From Tolypocladium sp. Sup5 PDA-1 (lineage: Eukaryota; Ascomycota; Sordariomycetes; Hypocreales; Ophiocordycipitaceae), in NCBI GenBank assembly GCA_000750105.3, contig JPHH03000004.1, forward strand, positions 186,001-250,000: a DNA stretch of 64,000 nucleotides, written 5' to 3'. Under the pieces are notes generated by a model. It was given only the letters and a program-made list of their open reading frames with translations, had not been told where the DNA came from and did not search any database. Positions 1 through 11,532 of this stretch are shown one piece after another; position 1 is the first letter of the stretch, and the number at the start of each line of letters is the position of its first letter. The translations under genes were made by a program, and so were the position numbers.

Positions 1-408
1 AGAACAGCTCTTGAGTATCATGGAGTGCCTGAATATAATTGAACAATGTCCTGCCGTGTATTCCGTACTCCGTTCTCGTACCAAGCTGCAGTGAAATCGC
101 ACAAAATTGTGAACGAGGCCCTGTCTGTCAGACACGTCGCGCTGTTCCCGTAGGCGTAGGGCTCAGCGCCGCAGGTCAGCCAGCTCGTCCAGCTACACCA
201 CCAGCGACGTCATTCCCGAGACAATACGACCTGCGCCCAACATCCCTCAGTCCCTGCAACGACATCAGGGCAAGCCGAACGAACAATTTGCCGCCATCAC
301 CAGACAAACCGACGCCTAGGCCATGGACGAGCCTCGCTCCTAATGCCATCGTCCTCCTCCGCCAGGCGCCGAGTCTCCTAGAGTCCCGATGCCCCCGTCC
401 CCTCCTCG
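1..408. other. 5' flank of the synaptojanin-like gene
   Basis: This is upstream leader and promoter sequence of the gene starting at 409. It has no convincing coding potential. The long reading frame from 39 to 857 runs out of frame through the first exon of the real gene and is a shadow of it. Confidence 0.5.
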
Positions 409-3400
409 ATGGACCACCCATCAGGCTCGTGGGGTGCGCAGGCTCCCGCCCCCGAAAAGTCGAGCGAGCTCTATATCCGCGACTATCCCTTCCGATCCAT
501 CGCCATCGTGTCCTCGTCCCATGCCCTGATCCTGCGGTACAGCTCGTCCGCGAGCGAGGGAGTCCACAATGGCTCGCACACGTCGCTGCACTCGGTGAAG
601 CCGCGTACCACCGCGGGCGAGTCGCTGGTCGCCAAATGCATGGTGGAATTCTCGCCCATCTCGAAGCGGCTGCTGAAGGACTACCGGCCGCTCGCCCCGC
701 GACCGATATACGGAACGCTGGGTCTCATTGCTGTCAATGGGGAGGTCTTCCTCTCGGTCATCACCCACGCGGCGAGGACCGCGACGGTACGGCCTGGCGA
801 AACGGTGGAGCGCATCTCGACTGTGGCTTTCTACTGCCTGAGCAGCGCAGACTATGACGACGTCGTGCCGCTGGAATCGACGGAGCCCGATATGTCGGAT
901 GCTTCGTCCGTCTACAGCGCGAATTCACCGTACGGCCAGGGCCTGAGTCGGAGAGACGTGCTCATCGAGCACCCGTGCCATGATTTACGCAAGCTGCTCA
1001 GCAACGGATCGTTCTATTACAGTACGGACTTTGACGTGACGAATAGGCTGCAGGACAGGTGAGCCAAGATTCGCAAGTTGAAGTGTAAATGCCTCTCTTG
1101 CTGACACGTCAAGGCCGATCAACTCCAACTCCTTTGATATAGACAACTTTGACGACACGTACCTATGGAACTCCTTCATGATCAGTCCCCTAGTCCAGTT
1201 CCGTTCTCGGCTCATGCCCCATGAACGAGAGGCTCTGGACTCATCACGCATCCTCACTTCTGCCATCCGCGGGTTTTGTAAGACAATGACCCTGCCGCAG
1301 AGCTCTTCTCCCCTCAAGGGATCCAAGAGCGGGATGCCGTCATTTTTGACCCTGATATCGCGACTCTCTTGCAGACGAGCGGGCACTCGGTTCAACTCTC
1401 GAGGAATCGACGACGACGGGCACGTGGCCAACTTTGTTGAAACCGAAACGACGTTTTGGAGTCCGATCGGCACGTTGTTCTCGTATGCCCAAGTACGGGG
1501 CTCGGTTCCGGTGTTTTGGGAACAGGCCGCGGACCTGCTTCCTGGTCGCCAGAAGATCACAGTCACGAGATCGCCGGAGGGTACTCAGCCGACGTTCAAC
1601 AAGCACTTTGAAGACCTCGAGCAAGTCTATGGCGCGGTTCACATCATCAACCTCCTCAGCGAGTCGAAGCCCGCTGAGGTGGAGCTCAGCAACATGTATC
1701 GCAACGGCGTCCGGCATTGTCCGCTGAGTCGCCCCGGCGCGGACGGGTCGTCTGACCATGCGCTGCTACGAGAAACGCACTACGACTTTCATGCGGAGAC
1801 CAAGGGCCCAGCAGGGTACGAGGCTGCGCGGGATATTCGCCGATACATTGAAGATTCAACAGACGGCTTTGCGTATTTCCTTGCTGAGGAGAGCGGCGAC
1901 GGTGCAGAGGGTGGCAACGGCTCCAACGGCACGCGCATGGTCGTCGTGCTGCAGCAGGAGGGCGTCTTCCGCACCAACTGCCTGGACTGCCTTGACCGGA
2001 CGAATCTCATCCAGACCCTGATCTCGCAGATGGCTGTCGAGGCCTTCCTGGGACACCGAGGAGAGTTTGCGGCGTCTGATTTCTGGATGAGGCACTCTAG
2101 CCTCTGGGCAGACAACGGCGACTCCCTGTCCAAGATATACGCTGGAACGGGAGCCCTCAAGTCTTCGTTTACGAGACACGGAAAGATGTCGCTCTCCGGA
2201 GCAGTGGCAGACATGCGAAAATCCGTACAGCGAATTTACCACAACAACTTTGTCGATCCCTCGCGGCAAATCACGATTGACATGCTGCTTGGCCGCCTTA
2301 TTGGCCAGGCTCCGGTTCACCTGTTCGATCCGATCAGCGACTTTGTGTCCATTGAGCTGGCCAAGCAGAGCGAAGACTTTTCGTCGTTTGAGAATATCAG
2401 CATCTGGGCCGGAACATTCAACCTCAACGGCCGCACCGACGGGACTAATCACGATCTGTCGCCGTGGCTATTTCCTCCTTCGCTTGGTTCGGAGCAGCCG
2501 GACATATTCGTGGTCGCCTTCCAAGAAATCGTCGAGCTGAGCCCCCAGCAAATCATGAACAGCGATCCCTCGATAAAGCATCTGTGGGAGCAATCTGTCA
2601 AGCGCAGCTTGAACCAGAGGCAGGCGAGCATCGGCGGTGAAAAGTACGTACTCTTACGCAGCGGCCAGCTCGTTGGAGCCGCGCTGTGCCTCTTTGTCAA
2701 GACGTCGATTCTGTCCCACATTAAGAACGTCGAGGGGAGCGTCAAGAAGACGGGCATGTCCGGCATGGCCGGGAACAAGGGCGCCGTGGCCATCCGGTTC
2801 GACTACGCGAACACGCACATCTGCTTCGTCACCGCGCACTTGGCGGCCGGGTTTGCCAACTACGACGAACGAAACCGAGACTACGCGACGATCCACCATG
2901 GCCTGCGTTTCCAGCGAAACAGAGGGATAGAGGACCACGGTGAGCAACGACCCAGGCCAGTTTCTACTAATAAACTTACTGATGGGGGTCCTCAGACGCA
3001 ATCATATGGCTGGGCGACTTCAACTACCGCATCGGCCTGGGCCTGGAAGCAGCGCGGGCTCTGGTCAAGAAGCGCGACCTGGCCACCTTGTACGAGAATG
3101 ACCAGCTGAACTTGCAGATGGTCGCGGGGCTGGCGTTTCCGTTTTACTCGGAGGCGCGCATCGGCTTCATGCCAACGTACAAGTTCGATATCGGGACGGA
3201 CAACTACGACACCTCGTGAGTATGCCCCGGGTGGCGGGTTGTTCCATGCTAATACCACAAAGTGAGAAGGCGCGAATACCAGCTTGGACCGATCGCATCC
3301 TGAGAAAGGGATCCAACCTTCGGCAATTGTCGTACGATTCAGCACCCCTGAGGTTCTCGGACCATCGGCCGGTTTACGCCACGTTCGAGTGCAGGGTCAG

Positions 3401-4553
3401 CATCGTCGACGAGGCTCTACGCGAGTCAATCAGCCAAGAGCTGTACGAGCGTCGCAAGGCAGAAGTCGGGGACTCCACGGCGCACGTGGGCGACGGCGAA
3501 GACACCGAGGACGAGGACTTGATAGGGTACGACGCCATCGAGCCGGGCCTGCCACCGGCGAGCTCGGATCGCCAGAAGTGGTGGCTGGACAACAGACAGC
3601 CGGCTCGCGCGCAGGTGTCGATACCGAATGGCCGTGATGGACGGCCCATGGCGCTGAACCCGAACCGGGCGCCGAATCCGTTTGGCCACAGCGACGAGCC
3701 GGACTGGATATCCGTCCCGCGGTCATCGCCGGGGGCATCTCTATCGAGCATCTCCAGCTCTCCGTATGAAAAGGTATCGCTCCCCATGGCAATGCAGATG
3801 CAGGCCGGCGCACCGAGCGCGGTAGCTAGGAAACTGCCGCCGCCGTATGACGCCGGCAAGCTGCCGGCCAAGGTCGGGCGGATGAGGCTGGACGACGAGC
3901 AGAGCATACGGAGCCAGCCCGACTCCTTGTCCGGGCCTCCGCCTCCGCGTCCGCCTCCGCCGAGACGGCAAGGCACAGCCGGGTCGCGGCCGGGGACGTC
4001 GGCGGATGCTGGAGCGGGACGACTCGAGAGGACGCAGACGCTGCCGCCCCTGCCCACGACTCCTCGGCCGGCATCAGCGGCGTCGTCGCAGACATCGCAG
4101 CTGTCGCAGCAGCTCAAGGGCAGCAGCAAATCGCCGCCCCCGGTGGCCAAGAAGCCGGCGCATCTCGCCACAAGCTCGCCTCTCACCAAGTCGTCGACGG
4201 GTAGCACGAGCAATGGCACGAGGAGGAGCGACGACGGCGGGTTCCAGCCTGCCCTACCCACCCGGTCCGCGACCATGTCGCAGCAAACCCCTGCTACATC
4301 CGCCCTCGCACGAAAGCCGGTGGCACCGGCGAAGCCGTCGCTGGACGCAAGCGCAGCAGCAGGCCCGGATAGGCAGTCACCCGCAAGTGCCAACGGGTCG
4401 CGGGCACGGGTCCCGGGTCGGCACGCTCAGGCCACCAGGGCCGCAGGCGACGGGGCCAGGGTGAGGGTGCCGGTGGACTTGCTGGACGCGCCTAACGAGG
4501 GCGGTGAGGAGATGGGCGGGTGGGAGACGCTGCAGCCGAGCACGAGGGGGTAG
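409..4553 (+). CDS. Synaptojanin-like inositol polyphosphate 5-phosphatase (Sac1 + IPPc)
   Basis: Model: join(409..1058,1114..2939,2996..3215,3263..4553), 1328 aa; all three introns are GT-AG and keep phase. The protein dephosphorylates membrane phosphoinositides and is expected at endocytic sites and the cell cortex (yeast Inp51/52/53 family). An N-terminal Sac domain (about residues 20-560) carries the CX5R(T) catalytic loop at Cys506-Arg512. An inositol polyphosphate 5-phosphatase domain follows from about residue 645: the WAGTFNLNGR start near 648, GDFNYR near 832-837, PAWTDRI near 905-911 and SDHRP at 931-935. The tail (about 1040-1328) is low-complexity and proline-rich with PPPPR-type stretches, as expected for SH3 or actin-module partners in this family. 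The ATG at 409 opens just before the conserved start of the Sac domain. Both catalytic sites look intact, so both activities are inferred. Which of the three yeast paralogues it matches cannot be decided here. Confidence 0.93.
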
Positions 4554-5236
4554 TCTGTACGAAGTAGTCCGTACCTACTATGGTGCTGCGATGCAGGTGG
4601 TGATGTGAGGGGGGTTGGGGTGGTGGTGGCGTTATGCAGGAGACGTGGTGGGATTGTGATGTACTCTGTCTCGTGGTTTCACGTGGCGCAGAGTCAACCT
4701 AGACAGGACGAGTACGAGGGCGGCACGGGACGTCCAGATAAACAACCAGTTATCGGTTGGCGATGGCAAGCAGGCAAGGAGGCAAGCAACATGATGCATA
4801 CGAGTACGGACTACAGGGTGAACTAGATACCATCCCTTCATCTGCCGGCCCGGCCGCTATTGTGGTTTGCTACTGTCAGGCTACGGGTGTGATTTGTACG
4901 ACCCCAGGGTGCGTTGGCAGAGCATCAGCTACAACTACGTACCCTGGCGCAAGACTGTCTTTTCTTACCTTGGCTTATCCATCGGCTTCTGCGCCGACGT
5001 ACGAGGTACGAGGTACGAAGTGAGTCTTCGGCATCTTCCGCCCAAGGTGCGTGCGTGCTGTAAATGTGCCCGGAGCTCAACGTGGCTCCACCTCGGCACA
5101 CCGTGATTGTGGCGGTGGACTGGGCGGCAGTTGATGCAGCGCGCAAGGACTGACTTAACACATGGCCTGGTGGCCTGGCCTGACCTCGCCTGGGATGTGA
5201 TGTGGATGGACCCTCCGTCACGAGACCAACCATCTT

Positions 5237-5328
5237 GCCATCCCATCCCATCCCATCCCATCCCATCCCATTCTCCCCCATCCCCATCCCAGTCCCAGTC
5301 CCAGTCCCAGTCCCAGTCAGTCCCAGTT
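5237..5328. repeat. (CCCAT)n followed by (CCCAGT)n microsatellites
   Basis: A run of CCCAT pentamers (about 5237-5271) is followed, after a short pyrimidine-rich spacer, by CCCAGT hexamers (about 5287-5328). Both are tandem and nearly perfect. Reading frames through this stretch are translations of the repeat, not genes. Confidence 0.9.
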
Positions 5329-5563
5329 CTCAGCCCAGATTTACGATTAAGCTTCGGCACGCTGCCGGGCCAAGTCGATTTAATAAACCTCCCGTTGCCT
5401 CCCCCCCTGCCGTGCCCAACCCTCCCCATTCCCACTTCCCTAACGCTCCTCCTCTACCGGTCACCGGTCACCGTTTACAAACTCCTTTTGCCACCTGCCT
5501 ATATACGGGCACGTGCCATCGCGCGCCGGCCTCGTACCTCAACCTACCTTGGGGGTACGTTTG

Positions 5564-5583
5564 CCCCCCCCCCCCCCCCCCCC
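5564..5583. repeat. Homopolymer run of 20 C
   Basis: Twenty consecutive C residues are followed by a T-rich tract. Its length is likely unstable and is also prone to sequencing error. Confidence 0.95.
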
Positions 5584-5805
5584 TTTGTTTTTTTTGGGTT
5601 TGGCGAAACATAAACCGTGCAACGGGCGCCGCTAGAGTAGCCGCCGGTTCACCAAACGGCGTCACCGTTTGTTTGCTCGGGCGCGACTGGGAGGGGCGGC
5701 TGCCGGTGCTGGTATACGGTATATATCGGCACCTGCGGCTCGGCGGGTCGACAAGACAACTTAGTTCTTGGGGAGAGTCATCGAACCTGGGGTTTTACGG
5801 ACTGG

Positions 5806-5829
5806 AAGAGAGAGAGAGAGAGAGAGAGA
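5806..5829. repeat. (GA)n dinucleotide repeat
   Basis: About twelve GA units lie in the leader/promoter region of the small gene starting at 6075. Confidence 0.9.
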
Positions 5830-6074
5830 TCTGGGCGCTTCGGCGGCGTGGCGAGATACTCACGCGACTGCCCCGACTGCCATCACATGAAAGGAGCCTG
5901 CTCAACGGCTGCGCTCGGCGGAAGATGAGCATCACCACCACACTCATACCTTGAATCGGGTCCTGCCTCTCAAGGCGAGCAACGCAACGAAACGAAACCA
6001 AGCTCAGTCGAAACGAACCTCAACTACCTGATATACCCAATCTCGAAACACTTGAAAGACTCGCCGCCGCCACC

Positions 6075-6572
6075 ATGGCCACCGACACCACCCGCCCCCC
6101 GTGCCTCTCCTCCACCGCCCAAGCCCGCATCCTCATCTGGCGCTCCGAGGTAGCCTCCGCTTTCGACCCCCCCGCCAGCCCGCCCTCCTCCGCCTCTTCC
6201 TCCTCCATCCCCTCCGCGCCCTCCACCGCCACCGCGTCCTCGTCCCTGCTGCGGCCCTCGTCGTCCTCGCGGGGGCGCCGCTTCTGGCGCCGCCTCGTCC
6301 GCCGGCTGTCCCTCCGCGGCGGCCGCGGCGGCGACGACGATGATGACGCGCTCGCGACCGCAGACGGCGACGAGGTCGTCCGCACGGCCATGTACCGCGC
6401 CTGCGCGCCCCCGCAGGGAGGCGGTGCGCTGTCGACGCCGCCGGGCGAGGACGAGGTTGCGCCGGGCGAGGAGAGCAGCGGTGGCGGGAGGGACCGCGCG
6501 CTGAGGGACAAGCAGGAGAGGCTGCAGAGGGCGGCGAGGCTGCTGATGCAGCAGAACGCTCTGATGCCGTGA
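6075..6572 (+). CDS. Small orphan protein, 165 aa, serine/proline-rich
   Basis: Single-exon frame with an excellent start context (CCACC before the ATG, GCC after it). I do not recognise a domain. The N-terminus (residues 1-30) has a short ordered-looking stretch with an ARILIWRSEV core. This is followed by Ser/Pro/Ala low complexity, a basic patch with many Arg (about 75-92), an acidic patch of Asp residues (about 92-103), and a C-terminal segment that could form a charged helix ending in a MQQN-type sequence. There is no signal peptide and no membrane segment. The start context and ordered ends favour a real protein. High GC lets non-coding frames stay open, so a chance frame remains possible; minus-strand frames here are longer but look random. 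Confidence 0.55.
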   Translation: MATDTTRPPCLSSTAQARILIWRSEVASAFDPPASPPSSASSSSIPSAPSTATASSSLLRPSSSSRGRRFWRRLVRRLSLRGGRGGDDDDDALATADGDEVVRTAMYRACAPPQGGGALSTPPGEDEVAPGEESSGGGRDRALRDKQERLQRAARLLMQQNALMP

Positions 6573-7576
6573 GGAAGGGAAAGACTGGGACGACGCAAGG
6601 CCGGGCAGCCTTTGGATATTGGAGTCTTCATGACGAGCGAGGGACACTTGGACGCGACATGACATATACACACATCGACACATCTCACGAATCTAATAGT
6701 TAAAGTAATCGAACGAGTCAATACCAATTTCACATCTCACTGCCATGCACGCACTTCTCACAGCACGGCATTTGCGTCTCAGTTTGGCAATAGTTGTTTG
6801 ATTTCTTGTTCATTAATCCGCGCCCAAGACCTTGTTTCCCACAAGCATCCACCAGGGTAAGAACGCACCAAACAGAGACCCCATCTTTGATATCCCGTGG
6901 GGGAAAGGTAGAAAGGTGTTCTCGTTGCTCCGCCATTCCTGCCCCTATGGATTTGTGGTGCTGCGGAGAAAGTCGTCTTCTCGTCGGCCGCGGAGAACAG
7001 CTTCTGCTGGGGAATTTTTCTTTTTGGGGGACGGTGTGTGATGCAAAGCCACGATTCCTTCTCTCCCGAGAGAGACGAGCCATCGAATAGGAGGAAAACA
7101 CAGCCGCGGGGAGGGGGAAAGCGAGTTAAAAACAGATAAAAAAAAACAGAAACAGCATTTGCATGGTCGATCCAGCAAAACGGTGAATCGGTAGTCTCGA
7201 GACAAACAAAGAAACACCAGGCAAATCTGGTGGAGGGGACCATTCGTGAATTTATGTACCAGCTGGAGAGGCCGTCACGCCATGGCGACAGCCACCTCCC
7301 CTGATCCAACCGGACGAAGAAGAAGGTCGGTGGCGATTCCATGCCGCGCGCCAGTTTCCTTTCTTGACCGAAATCTCCCCTGATCCCTCCCCCCTTGCCG
7401 TTAAAAAATCAACGCACTGCGCACCTGCGCAATATCACCTGCCTGCCAGCCCTAAAAACAAGGCACGCCTTGCTCACCAAATACAAGGGTAAAATCGCGA
7501 GCAGGCGGCCAAACATCGCATCTCGGTTCCGATATGCCGAGACGCCCATGGTATCGGGTGGGTGAGAGAAAAGGAT
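6573..7576. other. Convergent intergenic region
   Basis: 3' flanks of the small orphan gene (+) and the 14-3-3 gene (-). It is AT-richer than the genes, with A- and T-runs, and no coding signal or structured repeat was seen. Confidence 0.5.
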
Positions 7577-8927
7577 TTACGAGGCAGCCGCAGGAGCGGG
7601 CTCCTCAGCGGCCTTGGTCTCCTCCTCGGCGGGCTTGGACGCCTCGCCCTCCTCCTTCTTGGGAGCATCGGCGGCACCGGCGCCCTCGGCCTCGTTAGTG
7701 TCCGACGAGGTCCAGAGCGTGAGGTTGTCGCGCAGCAGCTGCATGATAAGAGTGCTGTCGCGGTACGACTCCTCGGAGAGCGAGTCGAGCTCGGCAATGG
7801 CATCGTCGAAGGCCTGCTTGGCCAGGTGGCAAGCGCGGTCGGGCGAGTTCAGGATCTCGTAGTAGAAGACGGAGAAGTTCAGGGCAAGACCCAGGCGGAT
7901 GGGGTGCGTGGGAGTCAGGTCGGTCTGGGCAACATCGGTTGCGTTCTGTAGAGGCATTATCAGTTAGCAAAATTGGGGGCCAAAAAGCGACAAGCGCACG
8001 GCCCGGCACGGCATGTGACGGCTGATCCGAGATAACGCACCTTGTAGGCCTCGTGGGCAGCTGTGGCCGCAACCTTGCGCTTCTCGCCCGAGGCGAACTC
8101 GGCGAGATAACGGTGGTAGTCGCCCTTCCTGTTTGCGGAAACCAGGCGTCAGGGATCAACAGCAACTTTGAAGAGGGGGGCAGAGGTGGATGGGGTTGGA
8201 AATACGCACATCTTGTGGTAAAAGACCTTGGACTCGCCGGTGGCGGCGTTGGGGATGAGGCTCTCGTCGAGGACATCGAGGACGTCCTGGCAGACCTGCT
8301 CGAGCTCGGTCTCGATCTTCTGGCGGTAGTCCTTGATGGTGGAGACGTGCTTCTCAGAGCCCTTGGACTCCTCCTTCTGCTCGATGGAGGAGATGATGCG
8401 CCACGAGGCGCGGCGGGTGCCGACGACGTTCTTGTAGGCAACGCTCAGGAGGTTACGCTCGTCCACGGTGAGCTCGCCGCCGAGCTTGGCAACCTCCTTC
8501 ATGTAGGTGACCATCTCATCGTAGCGCTCGGCCTGCTCGCAAAGGCGAGCCAGGAAGGTCTTGCTGTTTTGACAGGGTTCCAGGTCAGCATGGGCTCCTG
8601 GCAGAACACTCGCGGCCACGCCTTCGGAATGTTGGACAAACCTCTCACGCTATCAGAAGAGAGACGTTAGCATCGCTGGTCACACGGAGGACGGAGAAGG
8701 AGGCGACGGCGCTGGACAGGGGAACGGGAGGCAACAAGTCCACGGCAGGCACACAGAGGTACGCCGCGGACCGCGATGCTACGGGTGACGGTGGTAAGGC
8801 TGGAGGCTGAGGGGTTTGCGCAGCCTCACGTTGGGCCTTGAGGCAAAACACGGCGGCTGCAACGGTGGTGGGTGGAGAGAGGGGAGAGGGAGGGGAGGCG
8901 CGCAGGACGACGTACCTCGGTAGTCAT
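7577..8927 (-). CDS. 14-3-3 protein with an 8-nt microexon
   Basis: Model: complement(join(7577..7945,8041..8128,8210..8563,8642..8649,8916..8927)), 276 aa. It is a dimeric phosphoserine/threonine-binding adaptor (yeast Bmh1/2 family) acting in cytosol and nucleus. Helical segments match the family from residue 5 onward, including the ERYDEMV region, the NLLSVAYKNV stretch with the phosphate-binding Lys, the YHRYLAEF segment and the DNLTLW ending. The first coding exon encodes only MTTE. An 8-nt exon CGTGAGAG follows, flanked by ATAG and GTTTGT, and restores the family's RES-K-T start exactly. Without it the N-terminus cannot be built in frame. The C-terminal tail (about 45 residues after the last helix) is Ala/Glu/Lys-rich and longer than in many homologues; this tail is variable in the family. 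Family assignment is certain; the microexon rests on splice sites and protein fit. Confidence 0.95.
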
Positions 8928-11532
8928 GGTGGCAGAGGGAGCCGGGGGAGAAGATTCGGGTGATGTTGGGCGGTTGGATCAAAGAATGATGCTGGAGAAG
9001 ATGCGGTGGATGAGTTCTGCGGACAGAAACGAGGCGTTGAAGACGGGAGAAGAGGGGGTGGGTGTTTATATTTTGATTGTGGATAGGTTTGGATTTGGTC
9101 GGTTTTGGCATTGGGGGTTTTGGGGTTTTGGGGCGGAGCCGGGCAGCGGTAGCGCATAGCGGGCGGGCAGCTGGCGGGTTCCCTGGAGGCAGTTGTCGCT
9201 GAAAAGCTCTCGCATCAGCAGGTCACCCGCGACGCTGGACTCTGGAGACCTCCCGTCAGCGCCCTTGGCTGGGCTGGGCTGCCACTGGTGCGCCTGCTTC
9301 AGGCCTCCTCCGGGCAGTGAATTGCCCCACCGTTGGAGGCTCTCCCGTCATCGCCATGCATCGTCAGTCTTCTCCCTCCTTCTCCCCCCCGCCGAGGCGG
9401 CCGTGTGAAACCACGACTGACTGGCATTTGTACCTGAGGCATCACTGCCAGCCCGGGCCACGTCTTCATACACGTCGACACACCACAACTGGCACCTGGA
9501 TCCCCTCCCCACCAGCCGACGCCATCCTTTGTTGCAGCCTCGCGGCCCAGTGCTGCCAGCACCTCATCATCCGCTTCCGTGCCCGCCGGTTGATCAGCTC
9601 ATTGCTCGTGATGTCACGACGGCGTCTGCGCTCTCTCCCTCGGCCACATACATAGAGCCGCTTTGCTATAGGCAATTTCTTCCCTTCTCCGCCTCTAATT
9701 AACGGCCATTGCGCAGCCTATCGAGTACCGCCGAGACCCTGTCCAAACGTCATTTGCCTGGGCTCGAATCTCTAGGCATTTCACGGCAGCGGGACACGAT
9801 TCACAGACCCCGTAAACCCCGTTCGGAGGCGCCCGTGTCACAGCGGCGCTCGGTGGCTCGCACCTCAGTAATCAGCATCTGCGGCCTCCAGCTGTTCCGC
9901 ATCCCGAGCGCCCGTTTCCATGTCCCGCTGCTGCACGCCATCCGTTGCCTGCATCACCCGTGGCCGCCGCAGACACAGACGTCGTCCCTTTTGGTTCATG
10001 CATCTTTGTCTTGTCTCATCGTTTCCTCTCCCTGAAGGCAGGGCCATCTTCATCACAGGCTCACAGGTCATCCGTCGACGAGACGCTTTGTGCCACATCT
10101 TTCCTGTTGGCGGCTAGTGGCGTCTGGACAGCTCATCCGCCCACAAACGACCCCGGCACTCGGCTGGGAATGGCTCTTCCCCGCTGATTGTGGCCCGACC
10201 TTGTCGCCTCAGCTTGCGCTCTTCAAGCCTGCTCTCGCCCACAATCACTTTTAATTTTGCATCGTGGATCAACAGCCAGTGAACTGCTGGGGACAAGATC
10301 CTCGGTCTCTTTTGCTGTGTTGGAACCTTTCTTTTGCTTCCTCCCAAGGGCTCATCGTTGTCGAATCTCGACCGCCACTCACCAAGTGGTGATGTGGTTG
10401 ATAGCACGCCACTTCCACAGGAGGTTCTGATAGGTTCATCTCATCACATCACGAGCCAGTAAACACCTTTTGGCATGCTTCAATCGGCATAGCGAGGCTG
10501 TGCGTGCCATGCGCCTATCTGTCAATACCAACAGCCCAAGCAAATCGGTCATGCTGCTCCGTGGTCTCTGCTTCACATGATGGGACCCTTCGCCGGAACG
10601 AACCAACAGCCTCGTCCGAGCGCGGAGAGCACATCAGCCTTGCACAGCTCGACTTGATCTGGCTTAGGCCGTGAGTCACATTGAGCATCAACCCCTCTTC
10701 TCTTGAAATTAGCATACCGCAGGGAGAGGGCCAACGATGAGATACCTGCTCACAGTCGCGTGGCACAGTCTTTCCGCACTGAGGGTGAGGAGACGTGCCC
10801 AATGGGGGCGCCTTGTTCGATTAACCAAGCCTCTGGTGGGCCGCCCGTCAAGATGGCCCACTCTCGCCCATGTTTGCTCTGTTCCCGTGGCGGCCATTTC
10901 CAATCCCTGTCCTGCCAGGCAGTCCACGGCCGACCGTGCTGCTCGTCCGACAACAGTTCCGAAAATATTTAGCGTGTAGACTACCCTATACAGAACCTGT
11001 GCGGTGAGGTTCAAACAACGAAGCTCATGGTTAAAGCTGCAGTATCGGCCATCTTTCTGGTCCCCTCAGCGTCCCTTCTTACCGCTGCGGAGTGCCATCG
11101 GTTTTAAGTCGGGCATCAAAGACATTCGAATGTCAGCGGGTCACCAACTGACCATATCACCCCCAGAGTCCCAACTGCCTTTGTTACGGTATGCTGTCAC
11201 AGCATCAAACCTTGCCTTCATTTGGCTTGCATGGTGGATTCATTCGAGTCGTGAGTCGATGTCTACAGTCAAGTCGGATCGTTGCCGATTCAATGGAATC
11301 AAACGGCATTGCACTACGGTCAATCAGATGTTCGACCAATACCCCGGGGCCGCAATTGCTCTCATGATTCATTATGGTATCAAGCTCATTCTCAGTCATC
11401 CAATTTCAGCACAGGGTTTCCATACCCGCAGTTTCAACTTGACTATTACCTCAGGTCCCTTCAAGCCCTCGGCCGGGTACATCCTTGGAGCTCCGTTCCG
11501 CCTGCTCTGTCCTCGCCCACAGCCAACCTCAA
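8928..11532. other. Long intergenic region upstream of the 14-3-3 gene
   Basis: About 2.6 kb between the 14-3-3 start and the 3' end of the lipase gene. The first part is GA/CT-rich leader and promoter. No recognisable protein, RNA gene or large repeat was found, and reading frames up to about 218 aa look compositionally random. Confidence 0.5.

Larger units (their letters stand above)
4554..6074. other. Intergenic region with several simple-sequence tracts
   Basis: No conserved coding sequence is visible. The stretch contains GTACGAAGTA-type motifs (4557-4574, 4999-5022), CCCAT and CCCAGT arrays, a 20-C run and a GA array, listed separately. The last few hundred bases should be promoter and leader of the gene starting at 6075. 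Confidence 0.5.

Noticed and set aside
3374..4393. 339-aa minus-strand frame
   Set aside because: Antisense to the proline-rich tail of the synaptojanin-like gene, whose frame is supported by domains upstream.
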